NCBI GenBank assembly: GCA_947497065.1
Contig: CANMEQ010000005.1
Location: 124,001-188,000, forward strand
Source of the DNA: an uncultured Paracoccaceae bacterium
GTDB lineage: Bacteria; Pseudomonadota; Alphaproteobacteria; Rhodobacterales; Rhodobacteraceae
Reading direction: 5' to 3'
Length of the DNA stretch: 64,000 nt
The notes under the pieces were generated by a model. The model searched no databases. It had not been told where the DNA came from and saw nothing but the letters and a program-made list of their open reading frames with translations. A program made the position numbers and the translations under genes. Shown one piece after another: positions 1 through 7,921 of the stretch; within the stretch, counting starts at the first letter, position 1; every line of letters begins with the position of its first letter.

Positions 1-1145
1 CCTCGCTCGTGGGCATGGACATCCCCGCCGAAACACAGCGCGACACGCTCACCAAGCTGGGCTTTGTGATGGACGGCGACATGGCACAGGTGCCCGCATG
101 GCGCCCCGACGTACAAGGCGAGGCCGACCTGGTCGAAGAAGTCGCGCGCATGGCGTCCCTGTCCAACCTCGAGCCCAAACCGCTGCCGCGCCCCGCAGGC
201 GTGCCAGCTCCGATCCTCACACCGATGCAAAAACGTCTCGCCACCGCGCGCCGCACCACGGCCAGCTTGGGCTACAACGAATGCGTCACCTATTCCTTCA
301 TCGACAAAGCGTCGGCTGAACTGTTCGGCGGCGGCACCGACGCCACGATGCTGGCCAACCCGATCAGCTCTGAGATGTCGCACATGCGCCCTGCCGTGCT
401 GCCCGGCCTGCTTCAGGCGGCGGCCCGCAACCAGGCGCGCGGCCTGTCAAACCTGGCCCTGTTCGAGGCGGGCGATGCGTTCCACGGCGGCGAGCCGGGC
501 GAGCAGCACACTGTTGTCACCGGCATTCTGGTCGGCAAAACCGCCTCCAAAGACGTGCACGGCGCCTCTCGTGATGTCGATATCTTCGACGCCAAAGCTG
601 ATGCCGAGGCCATCCTCAGCGCCATGGGCGCCCCCGCAAAGGTGCAAATCTTGCGCGGCGCTGGCGATGAATGGCACCCGGGCCGTCACGGCCAAATCTG
701 CCTCGGCCCAAAGAAAATCCTCGGCGTGTTCGGTGAAATTCACCCCAAAATCCTGTCCGCCCTCAACGTGAAAGGCCCCGTTGTCGGCTTCACATTGTAT
801 CCGGCAGAAATCCCCATGCCGAAAAAGCAAACCGCGAACCGCGGCGCTGTCACGATCCCCGATCTGCAAGCGGTCGAGCGTGATTTCGCCTTCGTCATGG
901 ATGCCAAGGTCGATGCCCTCACCGCCATCAACGCCGCCGCTGGCGCGGATAAAGCCCTGATCGAAACAGTGCGTATCTTCGATGAATTCATCGGCGGCAG
1001 CTTGGGCGAAGACCAGAAATCACTGGCCATGACCGTGCGCCTCCAGCCCAAAGACGCCACGTTGAAAGAGGCCGAGATCGAGGCCGTCTGCACCAAGATC
1101 GTTGAAAAGGTCACCAAAGCGACAGGCGGCACGCTGCGCGGCTAA
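1..1145 (+). CDS. pheT: Phenylalanyl-tRNA synthetase beta subunit, C-terminal part (5' end outside window)
   Basis: This is the C-terminal ~380 residues of the beta chain of tetrameric PheRS, which charges tRNA-Phe in the cytoplasm; the first complete codon is at 3. The visible part begins in the B5-like region and continues through the catalytic-like core (SYNEC and FID segments, then LANPISSEMSHMRPAVLPGLL, typical of PheT). It ends in the ferredoxin-like anticodon-binding domain (AVERDFAFVMD, then FDEF and a terminal TGGTLRG). The stop overlaps the stop of the convergent LysR gene by a few bases. Being cut by the window edge is the only oddity. Identity is secure from the family motifs. Confidence 0.95.
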   Translation, partial: SLVGMDIPAETQRDTLTKLGFVMDGDMAQVPAWRPDVQGEADLVEEVARMASLSNLEPKPLPRPAGVPAPILTPMQKRLATARRTTASLGYNECVTYSFIDKASAELFGGGTDATMLANPISSEMSHMRPAVLPGLLQAAARNQARGLSNLALFEAGDAFHGGEPGEQHTVVTGILVGKTASKDVHGASRDVDIFDAKADAEAILSAMGAPAKVQILRGAGDEWHPGRHGQICLGPKKILGVFGEIHPKILSALNVKGPVVGFTLYPAEIPMPKKQTANRGAVTIPDLQAVERDFAFVMDAKVDALTAINAAAGADKALIETVRIFDEFIGGSLGEDQKSLAMTVRLQPKDATLKEAEIEAVCTKIVEKVTKATGGTLRG

Positions 1146-2041
1146 TCCGCCCGCAGGTTTGCCAAGGCCTGTCCTAAAACATCAAACACCAGCCTGATTT
1201 TCGGGCTGGTGTGGATCTCTCGGTGGGCGACCAGCCAAACCGGAAACGTGATCTCGCCCAAGGTTGGCAACACACGCTCCATCCCCAAAACCGCATCCCC
1301 CACCGCCGAATCCATCGGGCACAACCCCATGCCCGCCTTCGCCAATTCCCATGCCACCAACCCATTGCGCGACGACACACGGCACGCGTCTTCGCTCAGG
1401 TGAATGTCCAATGCGGCCAGATATGTGATCATCTCTTGCACATCACCGAACGATACCCAATCCATCCCGCTCAGATCGGCCTTTGATGTCGGTCGGCCCA
1501 CACGGTCGAGAAACGATTTGGCCCCGTAAAAATATCCATTCGCCTCGCCCACCAGCCGCGCCACCAAATCCGGCTGGTCCGGCCGCACATGGCGGATTGC
1601 AACATCGGCTTCCCGGCGCATCAAATCGCTGATGGTGTTGGTCGCCACAATCTCGACCTTCAACTGCGGGGCAAGCGCGCGCAGTTGCGTCACCACGTCC
1701 GGCATAATATGCGCCGACATGATGTCGCTCGCCGTGATCCGCACCCAGCCCGTCAAATCCGATTGTTGCCCATTCGCGCTGATCGCAGTGCGCCGCGCCG
1801 CCAGCCCCATGTTTTGTACATGCACCAACAGCTCGCGGCCCGCGTCGGTCAACACCAATCCGCGCCCAACCCGTTCAAAGAGCATCAGCGCCAGCGTCTC
1901 TTCCAAGGCGGCCACTTGGCGGCTTAGCGTGGGCTGCGTCAGGCCCAGCCGCCGTGCTGCTGCCGACAGCGAATGGGTTTCCGCCGTGGCCAGAAACGCG
2001 CGCAGGTGGTTCCAGTCCAGTTTGTCTGAATCAATATCCAT
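1142..2041 (-). CDS. LysR-family transcriptional regulator
   Basis: A 299-residue protein of typical LysR length. An N-terminal winged helix-turn-helix (about residues 8-65, with HSLSAAARRLGLTQPTLSRQVAALE) is followed by a periplasmic-binding-protein-like effector domain. The ATG at 2041 is chosen because the HTH begins normally right after it; the frame stays open further upstream, but that extension would overlap the promoter of the divergent methyltransferase. The divergent arrangement, with about 80 bases between start codons, suggests it controls that gene. The effector is unknown. It overlaps pheT tail to tail. Confidence 0.9.
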   Translation of the reverse strand: MDIDSDKLDWNHLRAFLATAETHSLSAAARRLGLTQPTLSRQVAALEETLALMLFERVGRGLVLTDAGRELLVHVQNMGLAARRTAISANGQQSDLTGWVRITASDIMSAHIMPDVVTQLRALAPQLKVEIVATNTISDLMRREADVAIRHVRPDQPDLVARLVGEANGYFYGAKSFLDRVGRPTSKADLSGMDWVSFGDVQEMITYLAALDIHLSEDACRVSSRNGLVAWELAKAGMGLCPMDSAVGDAVLGMERVLPTLGEITFPVWLVAHREIHTSPKIRLVFDVLGQALANLRAD

Positions 2042-2123
2042 GCAAAAACGTATAGATGTCTTTTGTATTTCGTCAATTCCGCGACAACCCATACGCATGT
2101 AGGTTGAAGGAAAGGAGAGCACG

Positions 2124-2756
2124 ATGACCGATGCCGCAAAGTTCTGGGACAAGATCGCCCCCAAATATGCCCAAGACCCTATAAAAGACATGTCCGCCTA
2201 CGAATACACCCGTGGCCGCACCGCATCCTACCTGACGCAAGACAGCCGCGTTTTGGAAATCGGCTGTGGCACAGGGTCAACCGCCCTCGAACTGGCCCCT
2301 TTCGCCCGCGAAATCGTCGGCACAGATATTTCCCCCGCCATGATCGAGATTGCCGCACAAAAGGCCCGAACCGCAGGCATCAGCACCGTAGACTTTCGCG
2401 CCATGACAGCCCAAGACGCATCGAAATTGACCGAAGGGTTCGATGTGGTGACAGGGTTCAATCTGTTTCACCTCGTCGAGAACGCCGAAGATGTGTTTGG
2501 CAACATCCACCGGCTGCTTCCCTCGGGCGGATATTTCATCAGCAAAACCGCATGTCTGGCAGACCCTTCCGTGGGGCTGAAACGGTTTGCCTTTAAACCG
2601 TTGATTGCCGTGATGCGCCTGTTCGGAAAGGCCCCGTATGTGCGCTCCTTCACGCACCGCGAATTGGAATCCGCGATCACATTCGCAGGGTTTGAAATCA
2701 TCGAAACCGGAAACTTCCCCGCCTTGTCGCGCTACATCGTGGCACGCAAACGGTGA
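2124..2756 (+). CDS. Class I SAM-dependent methyltransferase
   Basis: A 210-residue cytoplasmic methyltransferase. Motif I is VLEIGCGTGSTALELA (around residue 45), followed by an acidic motif II (IVGTDISPAMIEIA) and the post-II region FDVVTGFNLFHLVEN, so it is of the UbiE/Methyltransf_11 type. The substrate cannot be told from sequence. The start is supported by the strong ribosome binding site AAAGGAG ahead of 2124. It is divergent from the LysR gene, a likely regulator, and about 35 bases upstream of ytoQ, with which it may be cotranscribed. Confidence 0.85.
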   Translation: MTDAAKFWDKIAPKYAQDPIKDMSAYEYTRGRTASYLTQDSRVLEIGCGTGSTALELAPFAREIVGTDISPAMIEIAAQKARTAGISTVDFRAMTAQDASKLTEGFDVVTGFNLFHLVENAEDVFGNIHRLLPSGGYFISKTACLADPSVGLKRFAFKPLIAVMRLFGKAPYVRSFTHRELESAITFAGFEIIETGNFPALSRYIVARKR

Positions 2757-2790
2757 CGTGCTAGATGTCCCCGTAACGAAAGGGGGCAAC

Positions 2791-3237
2791 ATGCTCAAAG
2801 TATACTTATCCGGCGAAATCCATACCGACTGGCGGGACCAGATCACCACAGGGGCACAGGGCCTTGATGTGACCTTCACCAGCCCAGTGACAGATCACGC
2901 CGCATCCGATGATTGCGGCGTGGCGATTTTGGGCGAAGAGCCAAACAAATACTGGCACGACCACAAAGGCGCGATGGTAAACGCCATCCGCACCCGCAAA
3001 GCGATCACCGATGCAGATGTCGTGGTTGTGCGGTTCGGTGAAAAGTATCGCCAATGGAACGCGGCGTTCGATGCAGGCTTCGCGGCGGCCCTTGGGAAAT
3101 CCTTGATCATCCTACAACAGCCTGATCACGATCACGCCCTCAAAGAAGTCGATGCAGCGGCTCTCGCCGTTGCCCGCGAACCCTCGCAAGTGGTGGAAAT
3201 TCTGCGCTACGTTTTGGATGGTACGCTGCCCGCCTAA
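2791..3237 (+). CDS. YtoQ family protein
   Basis: A 148-residue protein beginning MLKVYLSGEIHTDWRD, with an internal IRTRKAITDADVVVVRFGEKYRQWNAAFDAG segment. This matches the YtoQ family, which is related to nucleoside 2-deoxyribosyltransferases and has a Rossmann-like fold. No biochemical role is established. The ATG at 2791 is preceded by a GAAAGGGGG ribosome binding site; a longer open frame upstream overlaps the methyltransferase and was rejected. An 11-base repeat block and then a strong terminator lie just after the stop. Confidence 0.82.
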   Translation: MLKVYLSGEIHTDWRDQITTGAQGLDVTFTSPVTDHAASDDCGVAILGEEPNKYWHDHKGAMVNAIRTRKAITDADVVVVRFGEKYRQWNAAFDAGFAAALGKSLIILQQPDHDHALKEVDAAALAVAREPSQVVEILRYVLDGTLPA

Positions 3238-3250
3238 ACCTGCGCGCCCC

Positions 3251-3298
3251 GATATGAGCCATACCGGACCCATACCAAACCCATACCCGACCCATATC
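3251..3298 (-). repeat. Dispersed 11-base tandem repeat block, copy 1
   Basis: Read on the minus strand, this block contains consecutive units of the form TATGGGTNNGG (NN = TT, then CC), with degenerate units at the edges and GATATG...CATATC at its outer ends. The same unit recurs at 31251-31289 and 50329-50367 in the opposite orientation. It lies between the ytoQ stop and its terminator. Function is unknown. Confidence 0.8.
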
Positions 3299-3305
3299 GC
3301 GTTTT

Positions 3306-3341
3306 GGCCCCGTTGATGACCTGTCAGCGGGGCCTCTTTTT
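3306..3341 (+). terminator. Rho-independent terminator after ytoQ
   Basis: GGCCCCG (3306-3312) pairs with CGGGGCC (3328-3334), with an inner TGAC/GTCA stem inside the loop. A TCTTTTT tract follows. It is correctly placed to end the methyltransferase-ytoQ transcript. Confidence 0.8.
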
Positions 3342-3515
3342 GCGTTTTCCCTGCGCAAAACCACATGCGCTGTGGTGCATGTCGCAAGCTGACGTTAGGG
3401 GGAACGAAGCGGTGATATTAACCTTTGGGTGCCGCGCAGATTTACGGTAATGTCGCCGCACGGGAAGGGGCGCCTGGAAGCAGGCTCCCAAGATAAAATA
3501 CAAGTGGGAAACAAA

Positions 3516-3884
3516 ATGCTTAAAGAATTCAAAGATTTCATCGCCAAAGGCAACGTCATGGACATGGCCGTTGGTATCATCATCGGTGCGGCGTTCACAG
3601 CGATCGTTGGCAGCTTGGTCGCTGACTTGATCAATCCGCTGATCGGTATCTTCATGGGCGGCGTTGATTTCGGTGGTCTGACTGCGACATTCGGTGAAGC
3701 TGTGTTCACATACGGTAACTTCATCATGGCGATCATCAACTTCCTGATCATCGCTTTCGTCGTCTTCATGCTGGTCCGCTCTGTGAACAAACTGAAGAAA
3801 GCCGAAGAAGAAGCACCAGCAGAACCAGCTGGGCCAACACAAGAAGAGCTGTTGGCTGAAATCTTGGCTGCTTTGAAGAAGTAA
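3516..3884 (+). CDS. mscL: Large-conductance mechanosensitive channel MscL
   Basis: A 122-residue inner-membrane protein that opens under membrane tension to release solutes on hypo-osmotic shock. It begins [20 protein letters not shown], the typical N-terminal helix and start of TM1. A glycine-rich TM1 ([18 protein letters not shown]) and TM2 ([19 protein letters not shown]) follow, ending in a charged C-terminal coil. It is slightly shorter than many MscL proteins because of a short periplasmic loop. Start at 3516; a GTG five codons upstream is a possible alternative. It is monocistronic, with its own terminator. Confidence 0.95.
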   Translation: MLKEFKDFIAKGNVMDMAVGIIIGAAFTAIVGSLVADLINPLIGIFMGGVDFGGLTATFGEAVFTYGNFIMAIINFLIIAFVVFMLVRSVNKLKKAEEEAPAEPAGPTQEELLAEILAALKK

Positions 3885-3907
3885 TCGAGACGACAGTTTT
3901 GATAGAA

Positions 3908-3933
3908 GGCCCGCCCGCGATGGCGGGTCTTTT
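3908..3933 (+). terminator. Rho-independent terminator after mscL
   Basis: GGCCCGCC pairs with GGCGGGTC across a short loop and is followed by TTTT, about 25 bases after the mscL stop. Confidence 0.8.
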
Positions 3934-4020
3934 GCGTTGGGGGGTGGAGATTTTTTCGGCACTCTGGCTATAACGTGCAAGGCTTTGCCGTTTTTACACG
4001 CCCCTTTGAGAGCATTTTGC

Positions 4021-4482
4021 ATGACCGACCTAGACGCCACCGACCGACGCCTTTTATCTGCCTTGCAGCGGGCGGGCCGTCTGTCCAACGCCGAGCTGTC
4101 TGAGACAGTGAACCTCTCTCCCTCGGCCTGTCACCGTCGGGTGCAACGTTTGGAGAAAGAGGGGTTTATTGATGGCTACGTCGCGCTGGTGAACCCTGTG
4201 AAGGTCGAACGAAAAACGACCGTGTTCGTTGAAATCACGTTGCGCGCGCAGGCAGATGATGTGCTCGACGCCTTTGAAAAATCGGTCGCGCGCATCCCTG
4301 ATGTTCTGGAATGTCACCTTATGGCGGGGCAGGCGGATTATTTGCTCAAAGTGGTGGCGCGCGACGCCGAAGACTTCGCACGCATCCATCGCCGCTATCT
4401 GGCAAGCCTCCCCGGTGTGCAGGGCATGCAATCATCGTTTGCCTTGCGGACCGTCCGCCAGACGACCGAGTTGCCAGTTTAG
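4021..4482 (+). CDS. Lrp/AsnC family transcriptional regulator
   Basis: A 153-residue feast/famine regulator. The N-terminal HTH (LDATDRRLLSALQRAGRLSNAELSETVNLSPSACHRRVQRLEKEG) is followed by the RAM ligand-binding domain (VFVEITLR... DVLECHLMAGQADYLLKVVARD). The start ATG at 4021 sits at the usual distance before the HTH; in-frame codons upstream lack family similarity. Its last four bases overlap the stop of the convergent DUF1304 gene. The effector is probably an amino acid, but this is not visible from the sequence. Confidence 0.92.
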   Translation: MTDLDATDRRLLSALQRAGRLSNAELSETVNLSPSACHRRVQRLEKEGFIDGYVALVNPVKVERKTTVFVEITLRAQADDVLDAFEKSVARIPDVLECHLMAGQADYLLKVVARDAEDFARIHRRYLASLPGVQGMQSSFALRTVRQTTELPV

Positions 4483-4841
4483 GACAGCAAAACCGCCAAA
4501 ATTGCGAGGGCGGCAGGAATGGTCTGCACGTATAAAATACGTTTGCTAACAGTCATGTAGCCGTAAATGCCGGCCACCGCGACGCAGGCGAGGAAAAACA
4601 GCGCCACGTTGTTTGACCAGGTCGGATCACCAATCACCAACGCCCAAATCAGCCCTGCGGCAAGAAAGCCGTTATACAGGCCTTGGTTGGCTGCCATGGC
4701 TTTGGTTTTGGGGAACAAATCCTTTGGGAAATTCGCAAAAATACGCGGGCCTTTGCGTTCCCATGCGAACATTTCGAACCACAAAATATAGAGGTGCAAC
4801 GCTGCGATCAGCGCGATGAGGACGGTTGCGAGCGTGGCCAT
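4479..4841 (-). CDS. DUF1304 family integral membrane protein
   Basis: A 120-residue hydrophobic protein with about four predicted transmembrane segments. The features HLYILWFEMFAWERKGPRIF and ANQGLYNGFLAAGLIW are characteristic of DUF1304. No function is known. An AGGAGACCACC ribosome binding site precedes the ATG at 4841. It is convergent and overlapping with the Lrp regulator, and divergent from the small-protein pair that follows. Confidence 0.85.
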   Translation of the reverse strand: MATLATVLIALIAALHLYILWFEMFAWERKGPRIFANFPKDLFPKTKAMAANQGLYNGFLAAGLIWALVIGDPTWSNNVALFFLACVAVAGIYGYMTVSKRILYVQTIPAALAILAVLLS

Positions 4842-4967
4842 GGTGGTCTCCGGTTATGTTTTCTTCATCTTAGCAGATCCGCTGTGGACACAACAGGATC
4901 ACGTTTTTGGGAACATTTGTCGCAGTTGGCGTGTTCTACTCTCGAACAGATTGAAAGGGATACAGAA

Positions 4968-5033
4968 ATGCGTGGAATTTTAACAATCGTCGGTTTCGTC
5001 GTTTGCGTCATTGCAGTCATTAACCTGATCTAA
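4968..5033 (+). CDS. 21-residue single-helix membrane microprotein
   Basis: A very short frame encoding MRGILTIVGFVVCVIAVINL plus one final isoleucine. It starts with a basic residue followed by an unbroken hydrophobic helix. It is supported by a good ribosome binding site (GAAAGGGA, about seven bases before the ATG) and by a second gene ten bases downstream whose product has the same plan. No function is known. The resemblance between the two products is the main reason for calling both genes; neither would be convincing alone. Confidence 0.6.
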   Translation: MRGILTIVGFVVCVIAVINLI

Positions 5034-5042
5034 GGAAACGTC

Positions 5043-5117
5043 ATGAGAAATATTTTTTACATCGTTGGTCTTATTGTGGTCGTCATTGCCGTCTTGCGAC
5101 TGGCTGGCATCGCTTAA
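5043..5117 (+). CDS. 24-residue single-helix membrane microprotein, paralogue of the preceding one
   Basis: Encodes MRNIFYIVGLIVVVIAVLRL followed by AGIA. It shares MR-I--IVG--V-VIAV with the 21-residue product just upstream, so the two appear to be tandem paralogues. A TAAGGAAACGTC ribosome binding site overlaps the stop of the first gene, implying translational coupling, and a strong terminator follows. The likely location is the inner membrane with the N terminus in the cytoplasm. I recall similar unannotated peptides in other Rhodobacterales but cannot verify this here. Confidence 0.65.
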   Translation: MRNIFYIVGLIVVVIAVLRLAGIA

Positions 5118-5140
5118 AACCGGACCGACCTGACACAACG

Positions 5141-5173
5141 AAAAACCCCCGCACCTTACGATGCGGGGGTTTT
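5141..5173. terminator. Bidirectional Rho-independent terminator
   Basis: AAAAACCCCCGCA pairs with TGCGGGGGTTTT across an 8-base loop. It has a T-run on each strand, so it can end both the microprotein transcript (+) and rpsU (-). Confidence 0.9.
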
Positions 5174-5197
5174 CTATTCTAACGTGTCCAGAAATGC

Positions 5198-5404
5198 TTA
5201 GAGCATCCCCTCACGCTGTGCTTTCTTCCGAGCCAGCTTGCGCTGACGGCGAATGGCCTCGGCCTTCTCGCGCGCCTTTTTCTCGGACGGCTTTTCGAAA
5301 TGTTGCTTGAGCTTCATTTCACGAAAAACGCCCTCACGCTGGAGCTTTTTCTTCAGGGCACGAAGCGCCTGATCGACGTTGTTGTCACGAACACTAACCT
5401 GCAT
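5198..5404 (-). CDS. rpsU: 30S ribosomal protein S21
   Basis: A 68-residue basic protein, [20 protein letters not shown]... with the alphaproteobacterial form of S21 ([24 protein letters not shown]). It binds the 30S platform near the anti-Shine-Dalgarno region. A GAGAGGTGG ribosome binding site lies upstream. It is divergent from coq9, and its transcript ends at the bidirectional terminator. Confidence 0.97.
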   Translation of the reverse strand: MQVSVRDNNVDQALRALKKKLQREGVFREMKLKQHFEKPSEKKAREKAEAIRRQRKLARKKAQREGML

Positions 5405-5518
5405 GTGGTTTTCACCACCTCTCTAAGTTAAATTTGCAATAAGTTGCAGGAGGGGTCCATATAGCCGCAGTGCTTTGATTTGTCCAGTATGGTACAGACC
5501 CCTGCAAAGGAGCTTGCG

Positions 5519-6199
5519 ATGACCCTGACGAAAACACAGCTTTTAGACGCTATTTTGCCCCATGTTGCCTTTGATGGGTGGAATGATGTCGCGTTTCGTG
5601 CGGCCTGCGCTGATGTGGACCTATCCGCCGAGGAGGCGAAGGGCATCTGCCCGCGCGGCGCGACCGATCTGGCGATTCTGTTCCACGTGCAGGGCGATGC
5701 GGCCATGGTTGAGGCACTCGCCGCAGCTGACCTGAGCGATATGCGGTTCCGCGATAAGGTGGCTCATGCGATCCGTTTGCGGCTGGATGCGGTTCAAGAC
5801 AAAGAGGCCGTGCGCCGCGGCACAGTGTTGTTCGCATTGCCCCATATGGCCCCCGAGGGATCCAAGCTGATTTGGGGCACCGCCGATGCGATTTGGACAG
5901 CCTTGGGTGATACATCAGATGATGTGAACTGGTACACGAAACGCGCCACCCTGTCGGCTGTGTATGGATCAGTTGTGTTGTTTTGGCTGGGCGATGACAG
6001 CATTGATGGCCAAGCCACCACAGACTTCATCGACCGCCGCATCGATAACGTTATGCAATTTGAAACCTTCAAAGCGGCCGTGACCAAAAACCCTCTCACC
6101 AAACCGTTTGCCTCTCTTTTGGGCAGCCTGACGTCGCAACTAAAAGCGCCAAAGGCGGCCCCGTCAGATTTGCCAGGCAGCTGGAACAAGCCGCAATGA
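5519..6199 (+). CDS. COQ9 family ubiquinone biosynthesis protein
   Basis: A 226-residue protein of the COQ9 family, lipid-binding TetR-like accessory proteins for ubiquinone synthesis. Family features are the N-terminal LLDAILPHVAFDGWNDVAFRAA and the C-terminal WYTKRATLSAVYGSVVLFWLGD. The ATG at 5519 has an ideal AAAGGAG ribosome binding site; an upstream TTG lacks one. Its stop overlaps the start of the quinone oxidoreductase gene (ATGA), so the two are translationally coupled, which is consistent with a shared link to quinones. Confidence 0.9.
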   Translation: MTLTKTQLLDAILPHVAFDGWNDVAFRAACADVDLSAEEAKGICPRGATDLAILFHVQGDAAMVEALAAADLSDMRFRDKVAHAIRLRLDAVQDKEAVRRGTVLFALPHMAPEGSKLIWGTADAIWTALGDTSDDVNWYTKRATLSAVYGSVVLFWLGDDSIDGQATTDFIDRRIDNVMQFETFKAAVTKNPLTKPFASLLGSLTSQLKAPKAAPSDLPGSWNKPQ

Positions 6200-7167
6200 A
6201 GGCTGTTGAAATCACGCAAGCCGGTGGGCCAGACGTGCTGGCCCTAACGCAGGTCTCAACGCCCGAGCCCGCCTATGGGCAGGTACGGATCAAGGTGGCC
6301 TACGCTGGGGTGAACCGCCCCGACGCCTTGCAGCGCGCGGGCTTGTACAACCCACCCAAAGGGGCAAGCCCGCTCCCGGGGTTAGAGGCCGCGGGCACCA
6401 TCAGCGCGGTTGGGGACGGCGTCACAGAATGGGCCGTGGGCGACGCGGTGTGCGCCTTGTTGCCCGGCGGTGGCTATGCCGAAGAGGTGGTCACCCCCGC
6501 CGCGCACTGCCTGCCGGTCCCTGCAGGGCTTTCCCTGAAACAGGCGGCCTGTTTGCCCGAGACGTTCTTCACAGTGTGGTCCAACGTGTTTATGCGAGGC
6601 GGCCTGACGGCGGGTGAGCGTTTCTTGGTCCATGGCGGCTCGTCTGGCATCGGCACAACCGCTATTCAGCTTGCGTCAGCCTTCGGGGCGCGGGTGTTCA
6701 CCACCGCAGGATCTGCAGAGAAATGCGCAGCCTGTATGGCCCTTGGGGCCGAGGTTGCAGTGAACTATCGCGACGCTGATTTTGTGGACTTCATGAAGAC
6801 GCAGGGCGGCGCGCATTTGATTTTAGATATGGTCGGGGGCGACTACCTGCCGCGCAATGTGCGTGCCTTGGCCGATGATGGGCGGCTGGTGCAAATCGCG
6901 TTTCTGCAGGGCCCGAAGGTAGAGCTGAATTTCGCCCAAGTGATGATGCGTCGTTTGACAATCACAGGGTCAACCTTGCGGCCGCAATCGGACCTTGCCA
7001 AAGTCGAGATCGCGCGTCAATTGCGCAAACATGTCTGGCCGCTTTTGGAGGCTGGAAAAGTCGCCCCGGTGATGGATCAAGAGTTTGCGTTGGCAGATGC
7101 AGCGCAGGCCCATGCGCGCATGGAAAGCAGTGCGCACATCGGCAAGATTGTTTTGAAGGTCACCTGA
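6196..7167 (+). CDS. NAD(P)H-quinone oxidoreductase, zinc-independent MDR family (PIG3-like)
   Basis: A 323-residue medium-chain dehydrogenase/reductase. Features are the N-terminal GroES-like domain (AYAGVNRPDALQRAGLYNPP), the substrate-domain motif GLEAAGTISAVGDGV, and the nucleotide-binding segment FLVHGGSSGIGTTAIQLASAFGARVFTTAGS. The zinc-ligand cysteines of alcohol dehydrogenases are absent, as expected for quinone oxidoreductases. It overlaps coq9 by four bases and RNase T2 (convergent) by a few bases. The electron acceptor is inferred from family only. Confidence 0.9.
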   Translation: MKAVEITQAGGPDVLALTQVSTPEPAYGQVRIKVAYAGVNRPDALQRAGLYNPPKGASPLPGLEAAGTISAVGDGVTEWAVGDAVCALLPGGGYAEEVVTPAAHCLPVPAGLSLKQAACLPETFFTVWSNVFMRGGLTAGERFLVHGGSSGIGTTAIQLASAFGARVFTTAGSAEKCAACMALGAEVAVNYRDADFVDFMKTQGGAHLILDMVGGDYLPRNVRALADDGRLVQIAFLQGPKVELNFAQVMMRRLTITGSTLRPQSDLAKVEIARQLRKHVWPLLEAGKVAPVMDQEFALADAAQAHARMESSAHIGKIVLKVT

Positions 7168-7789
7168 TTGGGTCGAACAACGCGTCGTTCAAGGTGCAAT
7201 CGCGGATGACATCACCACCGCAATCGCGGGGTTCCAGGTCTTTCGTGAGGCAAATCCGAGCTTCTTGTATGCGGTTCGCGCGGCAGGTGATCGTGATCTG
7301 ATCTGCGGACAGATGGGTGTTGTCTTTCAAAAAGGCTTCTTCGATCAGGGATGCGGGCAGGGTCACCGATCTGTCCAGGTCGCGTAGGATTTGCGGGCGT
7401 GTGACGGCGCCGTAAGCTTCGCGGGACAGGGCGTAGTAATCGTCTGGCGACAGTCCGCTGCACGATCCGTGTTTGTTCCACTGGTGCCACGCAAGGCCGG
7501 ATGTGCCCATAATATCGGCCATCGCGGCGGTGTCGCCACGGGAAGGGTTGCGGAACGAATGGCGGCAATCGGCGGGCCAGCCATCTTCGTATTGGGGCCA
7601 CAGGCCGTGCAGCACCCAGCCGAAATCTTTGTCGTCATCGCATTGGGGCGAGTTGCGGGAATCGCCTTCGATGGCGCACCATGTGGGTGACCATGACAGG
7701 GCTAAAACATAGTAATCAAAGTCACCGGAGGTGTGTTGGGCATGGGCAGGGCCCGCCAATCCAACCAATAGGGCAATCAATCGCAACAT
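7160..7789 (-). CDS. Exported ribonuclease T2 family protein
   Basis: A 209-residue protein with a signal peptide (MLRLIALLVGLAGPAHA, cleavage near residue 17). It carries the two conserved T2 segments: CAS I as LHGLWPQ (His61) and CAS II as WHQWNKHGSC (His107). In CAS II the position usually held by a catalytic glutamate is Gln103, so activity may be reduced. Paired cysteines suit a periplasmic enzyme. An AAGGACC ribosome binding site precedes the ATG. It probably scavenges RNA in the periplasm, which is inference. Confidence 0.88.
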   Translation of the reverse strand: MLRLIALLVGLAGPAHAQHTSGDFDYYVLALSWSPTWCAIEGDSRNSPQCDDDKDFGWVLHGLWPQYEDGWPADCRHSFRNPSRGDTAAMADIMGTSGLAWHQWNKHGSCSGLSPDDYYALSREAYGAVTRPQILRDLDRSVTLPASLIEEAFLKDNTHLSADQITITCRANRIQEARICLTKDLEPRDCGGDVIRDCTLNDALFDPIR

Positions 7790-7921
7790 TTGGGGTCTTT
7801 CCTTAGAACGTCTGCGCGACTATATACGATCCAAGTTCCCCGACAACGTGAACCCGGCCCGAATGGGTCTGCCCCTTCAAGGGCGCGGGAGAGGCGTGTC
7901 TAGTAGACAAGGAGAAACGCG

